This document shows positions 1-4,954 of a stretch of DNA of 16,987 bases, piece after piece; the stretch's first letter is position 1, and every line of letters begins with the position of its first letter. The DNA comes from Candidatus Fibrimonadales bacterium. Lineage in GTDB: Bacteria > Fibrobacterota > Fibrobacteria > Fibrobacterales > Fibrobacteraceae. The notes beneath the pieces were generated by a model. That model worked only from the letters and a program-made list of their open reading frames with translations, was not told the origin of the DNA and searched no databases. Location of the stretch: positions 187 through 17,173 of the forward strand of contig WQSA01000028.1 of the NCBI GenBank assembly GCA_009788135.1, read 5' to 3'. A program made the position numbers and the translations under genes.

Positions 1-149
1 TCAGACATAGCCAAACCAGCTGCGTCATCTTGGGCGCGGTTGATTTTTAAGCCTGTTGAGAGTTTTTCGAGTGACTTGCTCATCGCACTGTTGTTTTGGT
101 AGAGAGCGTGTTGTGTCACCATTGCGCGAACGTTGTGATTGATCTGCAT
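1..149 (-). CDS. fliC: Flagellin, N-terminal 49 residues (gene runs off the window)
   Basis: Reading the minus strand from the ATG at 147-149 gives 49 codons that match the conserved N-terminal D0/D1 region of bacterial flagellins: the start MQINHNVRAM, then heptad-type helix residues, then STGLKINRAQDDAAGLAMS, which is the flagellin hallmark. Flagellin is exported by the flagellar type III apparatus and polymerises into the filament. The gene is open at position 1, so its C-terminal D0 domain lies outside the window and its full length is unknown. The start is fixed by a perfect GGAGG at 158-162, eight bases upstream. A sigma-28-like promoter lies about 115 bases upstream of the start. Identification is from the sequence itself and is strong despite the short fragment; which flagellin paralogue it is cannot be told. 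Confidence 0.93.
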   Translation of the reverse strand, partial: MQINHNVRAMVTQHALYQNNSAMSKSLEKLSTGLKINRAQDDAAGLAMS

Positions 150-157
150 AGAGTTAA

Positions 158-162
158 CCTCC
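158..162 (-). promoter_or_regulatory. Flagellin ribosome binding site
   Basis: GGAGG on the minus strand, eight bases before the flagellin ATG. It fixes the start codon and carries a GGA that could be covered by a CsrA-type repressor together with the upstream GGA motifs. Confidence 0.8.
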
Positions 163-258
163 GTGTAGGGTTCATCCTTTGGCATCCTTGCCTCTGGAGC
201 TCAGTCCTTTTCCGGCACTCGCCGGCAACTCGGATTTGGGCAGTCAGTTCTTTTTACT
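163..258 (-). promoter_or_regulatory. Flagellin mRNA leader with repeated GGA motifs
   Basis: About 95 untranslated bases lie between the predicted transcription start and the flagellin ribosome binding site. On the minus strand they contain AAAGGACTG (201-210), GGCAAGGATGCC (181-192), AAAGGATGAA (171-180) and the CGGAGG of the ribosome binding site. The second can close as a GGC/GCC stem with GGA in the loop and resembles the CsrA consensus. A second hairpin, CCGGC-ACTC-GCCGG, sits at 212-225. CsrA control of flagellin translation is known in other bacteria; here it is inferred from motifs only. Confidence 0.4.
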
Positions 259-264
259 CTTATC

Positions 265-292
265 TTATAGGCTGTTTTAAAAAAAACCTTTA
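265..292 (-). promoter_or_regulatory. Sigma-28 (FliA)-type promoter of flagellin
   Basis: On the minus strand TAAA (289-292) is followed after 16 bases by GCCTATAA (265-272). The sigma-28 consensus is TAAA-N15-GCCGATAA, so the -10 box has one mismatch and the spacer is one base longer. The promoter upstream of the FlgM-like gene (8443-8470) has the same 16-base spacing, which supports both calls. Flagellin is the classic sigma-28 target. Confidence 0.6.
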
Positions 293-318
293 ATTCTTTG
301 CGCTATTTTAAAAAATGC

Positions 319-351
319 ATAAAAAAAAAGCAGGGAATCACTTCCCTGCTT
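319..351 (-). terminator. Rho-independent terminator after the cysteine-rich secreted protein
   Basis: On the minus strand a perfect 10-bp stem AAGCAGGGAA / TTCCCTGCTT with a four-base loop (328-351) runs straight into a tract of nine T (321-329). It lies 18 bases past the stop codon at 370 and separates this gene from the flagellin transcription unit. Confidence 0.92.
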
Positions 352-369
352 ATAAAGGCTATCTCAGAT

Positions 370-1275
370 TTATTTCAGAATTACATTCACAGTCTGTGTG
401 TATGCGCCAGACTGCACCACAGCGTAGTAAACGCCTGGATTTTGGTTCATCAAGCTGAACACGCTGTTTCCTGCACGAGCAACTCCGCTAAGGATCTGCT
501 GGCCGCTAAGGGTGTAAAGGGTAACATTTGCATCTTTTGCAGAAGAAATGTGCAAAGCACGGCCATGAGCAGCTACTAGCAAGCCCGCAGCATGATGACC
601 TTTTATCACGCGGCTGAGACCTGGCGGAAGGCTTCCTGCCGGGCATGCAGCCTGATTGGCTACTACTTCATTGCCTTCTTGGCAATCAGCCAGCTTATCT
701 TCATTCAATATTTCAAAGCAGCCACCACCTTCTTCGCAAGCGTAGTTGTTGCCTGGAACTGGTACGCAGGGTCCATAGTAGCAATATCCAAGTTCGCCGC
801 TTTTATCTGGATCGTTGGTTTTGCCTTCTCCGGTAAATCTGCCGCCTTCGCATTTTTTGTTATCGCCTTGGCCTGAAAGAGGAACATCTTCATATATATA
901 ACCGTCTTTGGCGCAATCTGCTCTATCATTTTTTATGGGGTAGCAACCGGTATCCCATCTGCAAAATTCTTTTTTGCCGCCACCGCTTGCGGAAACACCG
1001 CCGTTATCTGCGCAAATTACGCCTTTGCCCCAGTCGTTGCCAGCGTTTATGGCTGAGCTGTTTACATCAGTAAACAATTCGCCATCTTCTTCGCATGCAG
1101 CTATATAAAATGCGCAGTCTTTCCCTGCAGGTTCTCCGTATGCATCATCAATAGACATACAACCAGTAGCCCACTGGCAATATGCGTTTTTGTTATTGTA
1201 CTTGCAAACCGCTGCGCTTGCTTGCGAAGCCATAATTGCTAAACCTAGAATTGGCAGTAAGTACTGCGTTTTCAT
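370..1275 (-). CDS. Secreted cysteine-rich protein with type IX (Por) C-terminal sorting domain
   Basis: This 301-residue protein begins with a Sec signal peptide (MKTQYLLPILGLAIMASQAS, cleavage near residue 22). I chose the ATG at 1273-1275 over the in-frame ATG 18 bases upstream because GGAGG (1282-1286) sits six bases before it. Three cysteine-rich segments follow: residues 24-88 with YCQWATGC, 105-142 with FCRWDTGC, and 165-211 with YCYYGPC. Residues about 230-301 look like a type IX secretion sorting domain: a beta-sandwich pattern with VTLYTLSGQQIL, then NPGVYYAVV, ending VNVILK. Such proteins cross the outer membrane through the type IX system and are kept at or released from the surface. 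The first cysteine module also occurs at the C-terminus of the GH5 glucanase at 8837-10774, so a role in the same polysaccharide-binding surface is inferred. No catalytic domain is visible. Confidence 0.8.
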   Translation of the reverse strand: MKTQYLLPILGLAIMASQASAAVCKYNNKNAYCQWATGCMSIDDAYGEPAGKDCAFYIAACEEDGELFTDVNSSAINAGNDWGKGVICADNGGVSASGGGKKEFCRWDTGCYPIKNDRADCAKDGYIYEDVPLSGQGDNKKCEGGRFTGEGKTNDPDKSGELGYCYYGPCVPVPGNNYACEEGGGCFEILNEDKLADCQEGNEVVANQAACPAGSLPPGLSRVIKGHHAAGLLVAAHGRALHISSAKDANVTLYTLSGQQILSGVARAGNSVFSLMNQNPGVYYAVVQSGAYTQTVNVILK

Positions 1276-1328
1276 AAAAAACCTCCAGTTCATAAAACTA
1301 TATCTTGTAAATATATATTTTTTTTGTC

Positions 1329-1374
1329 AAAAAAGTTGAAAAAATGTCAAAAAAATGTAAAATTTGTAAAAAAA
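1329..1374. promoter_or_regulatory. Phased A-tracts (predicted bent DNA) upstream of the 370-1275 gene
   Basis: Five A-tracts of four to seven A start at 1329, 1339, 1349, 1359 and 1368, a 9-10 base period that matches the helical repeat. Such phasing is known to bend DNA. The block lies 54-99 bases upstream of the start at 1275 and contains a perfect TTGACA on the minus strand at 1325-1330, but no -10 box at normal spacing is convincing. Confidence 0.5.
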
Positions 1375-1405
1375 TGTGATTTTTATGCTTATTTCATGCT
1401 TAAAT

Positions 1406-2314
1406 CTACTTACTCCATCTTCCACTTTCACACAACCATACCCCATCAAACACTTCATCCGGCTGTATAACAGGAGTCAGAAATGCCGAAATTTCCGTAA
1501 TAACAGATGCTAGATTGCCAGCCGAAACCTTCAATTTAGCCTTGTTAACAAAAGCCTTCCATTGGGTCAATTTTTGTGAATTGTCGTAAAAATCAGAAGT
1601 AAACGTAAGCGGCATTGACTTCTGGAAAGCAGTCCCTCGCCTCTTAAAAGTATTCTTCAATGCTTTTTGTAAAACATCACCTTTAAACGGAAAAAGCTTT
1701 GAAAGTAACCAAATATCATAAAAATCTTTCATACGACTATTGGTCAATCCAAGATCAACCATAGCTTCAAATTTCTCTGCAATCAAGGTGTATTGAGTGT
1801 AAGCTTTTAAAAGTGGTGGCGGCGCATTAAGGAGCGTAGGATATTCTACGCTTTCTGGTGCTGGAGTTATTATGTCTCCAAAACCAACATCAATCTGAAG
1901 CGTAATTCGAGCCTCATTAAGCAAGCCAATCAGCTTAATCTGCACACCTTCATATTCCCGAGCCTCACTAATTTTCTCTGCCTTCAATGTTTCCGGTAGA
2001 TAAACCATGCCATCATCTGGAAATTCAATGCTGCAAATATTGCGGAATGTGTCTGCAAGCTGCTCTATGTCTGGATTGCCGAGTCCCAGAAAATCTGCAT
2101 CTTTTGTGACTCGGTAACTTTGCCCTTTCCAGACTAAAAACATGCTTGCGCCTTTCAAAATGAATCGCTCGGAATGCGAGGAAATGCTAAGCCGATACAA
2201 TAGCCTTTCCATGCCATAACGCGCAAGCAAAAGAGGGAAATCTTCATTGTTAGCTTTTGCTTTGCTACGCAACTGATAAAAAATCACATGGGCAATGCTT
2301 TTTTCTTGGCTCAT
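1406..2314 (-). CDS. abiEii: Type IV toxin-antitoxin toxin, AbiEii family nucleotidyltransferase
   Basis: A 302-residue protein with the layout of AbiEii/AbiGii nucleotidyltransferase-like toxins. Visible motifs are KG at 54-55 followed by RVTKDADFLG, where D72 and D74 would be the metal-binding acidic pair; IDVGFGD with D142; and the C-terminal block AEKFEAM...SRMKDFYDIW (K181, R194, D197, D200), typical of the family. AbiE systems give abortive infection against phage; related toxins modify tRNA or otherwise use nucleotides, but the target here is unknown. The ATG overlaps the stop of the antitoxin gene by four bases (ATGA at 2311-2314), so the two are translationally coupled. Length is normal for the family and the motifs are intact, so it is probably active. 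No terminator is evident after it. Confidence 0.9.
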   Translation of the reverse strand: MSQEKSIAHVIFYQLRSKAKANNEDFPLLLARYGMERLLYRLSISSHSERFILKGASMFLVWKGQSYRVTKDADFLGLGNPDIEQLADTFRNICSIEFPDDGMVYLPETLKAEKISEAREYEGVQIKLIGLLNEARITLQIDVGFGDIITPAPESVEYPTLLNAPPPLLKAYTQYTLIAEKFEAMVDLGLTNSRMKDFYDIWLLSKLFPFKGDVLQKALKNTFKRRGTAFQKSMPLTFTSDFYDNSQKLTQWKAFVNKAKLKVSAGNLASVITEISAFLTPVIQPDEVFDGVWLCESGRWSK

Positions 2315-2907
2315 ACGATAGCCTCCATATAAGGCATCATTATTTTCAGAACCCTGTTAACTTTTGCAGCTTCCGTTAGTTCATCCATAGTTGCTTTGCG
2401 TGAACGCCGAACATTGCGCAGAGCTTCTATGGCAACATCAAGGCCGACTTTGCTGCGAAATTTAAAGCAATCCGCAACTGTTTTGGCTGGGCTGTAAATT
2501 TTGACGGGCACTCCGTTAATAATGCACTTCTGAATGCCAAATGAATATGCCGGATTGGAAATATAAGTTAGGTTAATTGGTGGGTATTTTATATTTGGCT
2601 TTCGAGAACTTTTGGGAACAGCAATCCATATATCAGGGGAAAGCTGGGTGGTTAATTCATGATAAATCAGGGCAGAAATAAGACTGATGACTGCGTGAGG
2701 AATTCTTTTTGCAACCTCGGCAATAGTCAAGTGTTCTGTTGCAAGAGCGTTCGGCAAAGTATAAAGCCCTGTAGATATTTTCTTCAGAAGCCCATCTTTA
2801 TGCATTTTATACAAGTAATTTCGGGAAATGCCTGTGGTTTCAAGGTCTTTAGCCCTGATAATTCCTCTGGCATCAGCGAGTTGCATTATTTGCTGTTTAT
2901 GATTCAT
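2311..2907 (-). CDS. abiEi: Type IV antitoxin and transcriptional regulator, AbiEi family
   Basis: A 198-residue protein. Residues 1-52 form a winged helix-turn-helix of the AbiEi N-terminal type (GIIRAKDLETTGISRNYLYK...GLYTLP). The C-terminal part carries the family pattern HAVISLISALIYHELT, IWIAVP and the late YSPAKTVADCFKFRSKVG segment. AbiEi antitoxins oppose AbiEii without binding it and repress their own operon through inverted repeats. The start used is the ATG at 2905-2907, four bases after GAGGG; a TTG 18 bases upstream also extends the frame but has no ribosome binding site. First gene of the abiEi-abiEii pair, four-base overlap with the toxin. Confidence 0.9.
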   Translation of the reverse strand: MNHKQQIMQLADARGIIRAKDLETTGISRNYLYKMHKDGLLKKISTGLYTLPNALATEHLTIAEVAKRIPHAVISLISALIYHELTTQLSPDIWIAVPKSSRKPNIKYPPINLTYISNPAYSFGIQKCIINGVPVKIYSPAKTVADCFKFRSKVGLDVAIEALRNVRRSRKATMDELTEAAKVNRVLKIMMPYMEAIV

Positions 2908-2915
2908 GTTACCCT

Positions 2916-2964
2916 CTATGTGCAAAACATAGTTAAATATAGATAATTAACGACATCCTGCTTA
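2916..2964 (-). promoter_or_regulatory. Candidate abiE promoter and operator
   Basis: On the minus strand TATATT (2936-2941) could be the -10 box, with only a poor -35 (TAAGCA, 2959-2964) at 17 bases. An inverted repeat CTATG-N7-CATAG (2916-2932) covers the predicted transcription start, where a self-repressing AbiEi would be expected to bind. A 12-base palindrome AAAATGCATTTT lies at 2965-2976 and another, GGCAAGCTTGCC, at 2988-2999. Confidence 0.35.
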
Positions 2965-3009
2965 AAAATGCATTTTAGAGCTTAAATGGCAAGCTTGCCG
3001 TAAATAGGA

Positions 3010-3048
3010 AACAAAGGCAACCCGCTAAACAGCGCAGTTGCTTTTGTT
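3010..3048 (-). terminator. Large two-step hairpin after the poly-serine lipoprotein gene
   Basis: An outer stem of 12 pairs with one mismatch (3010-3021 with 3037-3048) encloses a second stem CGCT-AAAC-AGCG (3023-3034). It lies 15 bases past the stop of the lipoprotein at 3064. There is no T-tract, so it may be a processing or weak termination hairpin rather than a standard terminator. Confidence 0.4.
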
Positions 3049-3063
3049 GATGTTTTCAATGAA

Positions 3064-4911
3064 TCATGGCTGGCAACTAGGTTTCACTCCTACAGCACTA
3101 TTAAAAGCTCCATTTGATGTCATATAAATGTAATAACCACCATCTGCTTTTGGAGGAGCGTCATCTCTAATCCAGTCAGTACATGTTTTTGGAGAACCCC
3201 AAGAGGTACAGACATTACTACTGCTGCTATTATCAGCCTTAACTCCATTAACAGTAACATTCGCACTATTATATGCTGATAACTGTGCAAAAGTAGTCAA
3301 GAAATAACATGTATTTGCAACTGGATTCGTTACTTCTCCACCTGCAACTACTTCTGCAAATGACTTGTTTCCACACCAAGCAGGCTTATACTCACAAGCA
3401 TTAGCCGCTGCGCTGCTGCTCGAAGGTATCACCGCTGCACTACTGCTCGAAGGTATCACAGCTGCGCTACTGCTTGAAGCTGCAACAACATTTATGTTTC
3501 CGCACTGAGCAGTTAGACCGCCGCAAGGGAGCGTTCCATTTCTGGTTACGCTAACAGCAACGCTGCCCGTTGTTGTGGGAGTGCGATTTGCTGGCGTCCA
3601 TGTAATATTTGATATAATGGGATCAGAAGCAGTCCCCCCAATAGTGCAAGTTACGGTAGGCGCTGCGAATTGCACGCCTACTGTCCCTGTTGCTACTAAG
3701 CCTGTGCAAGTAAGTTGTGTTGTAGCACTACTGCTAGAAGGTGTCACTGCTACGCTACTGCTCGATGGTATCACCGCTACGCTGCTGCTTGAAGGTATCA
3801 CTGTTACACTGCTGCTCGATGGAACTTGTTCAATAACATTTACAGGAGTACAATTTGTAGAAACTTCTGCGCAAACTCCTGCTGTCATCTCAATTTGAAC
3901 TACGAAAGGTCCTGGAGCTGTAGGCGTACGAGGACCCCAGAAAATGTCTTCGCTGTTCCATGCAACTGCATCGCCATTGCAAGTTATAGTGAAAATACCC
4001 CTACCGATTGATTGGCCTACCGTTACTGGTTCTGCCGTAGGTGAAGCTGTACAAACAAGCTCTGGTGTCGCAACTGTAGTGCTGCTGCTGCTCGGTGGCT
4101 GTTGCTCTTCGCTGCTGCTTGATGACGGCGGTGGCGGTGGCTCGCTGCTGCTTGATGACGGCGGCGGTGGCTCGCTGCTGCTGCTGCTCGGCGGAATGCC
4201 AAAATTCAAAGGCTTGCAAGCCCAATGTGTCGTATTCTTAATCTTGTTCTCCGCTCTATTCTCGCAAGAAACCGTACTCCAAATTAAAAGCGTATCGCCA
4301 ATCGACTCAGGCCATGGCGCCGTTGTACCCGCTGTCGCCGTTATTACTCCTTCAGTCTTAACATCTACCCCAAGAAAGAAAAATGCTGTATCGTAAAGTC
4401 CAGATGGCTTCCCAAGAGGATTCTTCATCTCAATCGCATACCATGCCCTCTTCACACAGTCAGTTTCCAAAGCCGCATCCTGAGAATCAAACTCCACATT
4501 CACCTGCGTATTATCGCCTGGAAGAACCCAATCCGGAGTCCATGAACAAGTAAACGGCGGCAACGGATAAAGACCTAGCTCAGGGCTTGAACTAGAAGAA
4601 GGCTCAGAAGAACTGGATGGCTCCTCCTCAGAAGAACTGGATAATTCCTCCTCAGAAGAACTGGATAACTCCTCCTCAGAAGAAGACAAAGGCGGAAAAG
4701 CCCCGCAATCCTCATCATTGTTCATACCGCAACGAGTTATCAAACCCCCAATCGGAGAAGCAAGATCACCTAGCGCCATCTCCATTCTTATATATTCTTC
4801 AGAATTTTTATCAGAAATGTCAATAATATCTCCCTCGCCGCAAGCTGCCAACAAAGCAATAACTGCCGAAAAAGATAAAAGCGCTAAATGTAATAAAGTA
4901 CGGCTTTTCAT
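3064..4911 (-). CDS. Poly-serine-linked surface lipoprotein with Ig-like repeats
   Basis: A 615-residue lipoprotein: the signal peptide ends in the lipobox LLAAC (C24). The ATG at 4909-4911 follows GAGG by about four bases, so I prefer it to an in-frame ATG eight codons upstream. The layout is: a short N-terminal segment; an acidic Ser/Glu linker (76-109); a domain at about 111-240 with four cysteines; a Ser/Pro linker (241-278); an Ig-like domain (282-360); a Ser linker (364-398); a second Ig-like domain (400-476) that looks like a divergent copy of the first, each with cysteines near both ends; a third Ser linker (478-503); and a cysteine-containing C-terminal domain (504-615) with YYIYMTS near the end. 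The linkers and lipid anchor are typical of Fibrobacter surface proteins. No catalytic motif is seen; a binding or adhesion role is a guess. It starts 43 bases after the barrel-protein gene and may be cotranscribed with it. Confidence 0.8.
   Translation of the reverse strand: MKSRTLLHLALLSFSAVIALLAACGEGDIIDISDKNSEEYIRMEMALGDLASPIGGLITRCGMNNDEDCGAFPPLSSSEEELSSSSEEELSSSSEEEPSSSSEPSSSSSPELGLYPLPPFTCSWTPDWVLPGDNTQVNVEFDSQDAALETDCVKRAWYAIEMKNPLGKPSGLYDTAFFFLGVDVKTEGVITATAGTTAPWPESIGDTLLIWSTVSCENRAENKIKNTTHWACKPLNFGIPPSSSSSEPPPPSSSSSEPPPPPSSSSSEEQQPPSSSSTTVATPELVCTASPTAEPVTVGQSIGRGIFTITCNGDAVAWNSEDIFWGPRTPTAPGPFVVQIEMTAGVCAEVSTNCTPVNVIEQVPSSSSVTVIPSSSSVAVIPSSSSVAVTPSSSSATTQLTCTGLVATGTVGVQFAAPTVTCTIGGTASDPIISNITWTPANRTPTTTGSVAVSVTRNGTLPCGGLTAQCGNINVVAASSSSAAVIPSSSSAAVIPSSSSAAANACEYKPAWCGNKSFAEVVAGGEVTNPVANTCYFLTTFAQLSAYNSANVTVNGVKADNSSSSNVCTSWGSPKTCTDWIRDDAPPKADGGYYIYMTSNGAFNSAVGVKPSCQP
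3403..3480 (-). repeat. 27-bp tandem repeats encoding a Ser-rich linker
   Basis: About three units coding for PSSSSAAVI, with near-identical bases between units. Being a multiple of three, gain or loss of a unit would only change linker length. Confidence 0.75.
3718..3822 (-). repeat. 27-bp tandem repeats encoding a Ser-rich linker (second array)
   Basis: Four diverged units coding for PSSSSVAVI-like peptides. They are related to the array at 3403-3480, which suggests duplication together with the adjacent Ig-like domain. Confidence 0.75.
4078..4191 (-). repeat. Ser/Pro linker repeats with GCT/AGC triplet runs
   Basis: Three units of five serines separated by proline-rich spacers, built on GCT triplet runs on the plus strand (AGC on the coding strand), which are prone to slippage in multiples of three. 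Confidence 0.7.
4585..4686 (-). repeat. 24-bp tandem repeats encoding an acidic Ser/Glu linker
   Basis: Three near-identical 24-base units coding for SSSSEEEL, followed by shorter Ser-Glu-Pro spacers. Confidence 0.75.
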
Positions 4912-4954
4912 AATACCTCTATTAATAATATACATTTTTTTTTAAAGCTACGTA

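Noticed and set aside
1297..1330. A complete sigma-70 promoter for the 370-1275 gene using TTGACA at 1325-1330
   Set aside because: The only good -10 candidate (TATAGT, 1297-1302) is 22 bases away, too far; positions at 16-18 bases do not match a -10 box.
3403..3822. Regularly spaced 27-bp repeats that might suggest a CRISPR array
   Set aside because: The repeats are directly adjacent, without unique spacers, and encode Ser-rich linker peptides in the frame of a lipoprotein gene.
3944..4396. Plus-strand 150-residue frame opposite the lipoprotein linkers
   Set aside because: Its leucine and glycine runs are the reverse reading of the serine/proline linker codons; it has no ribosome binding site and no protein-like composition.
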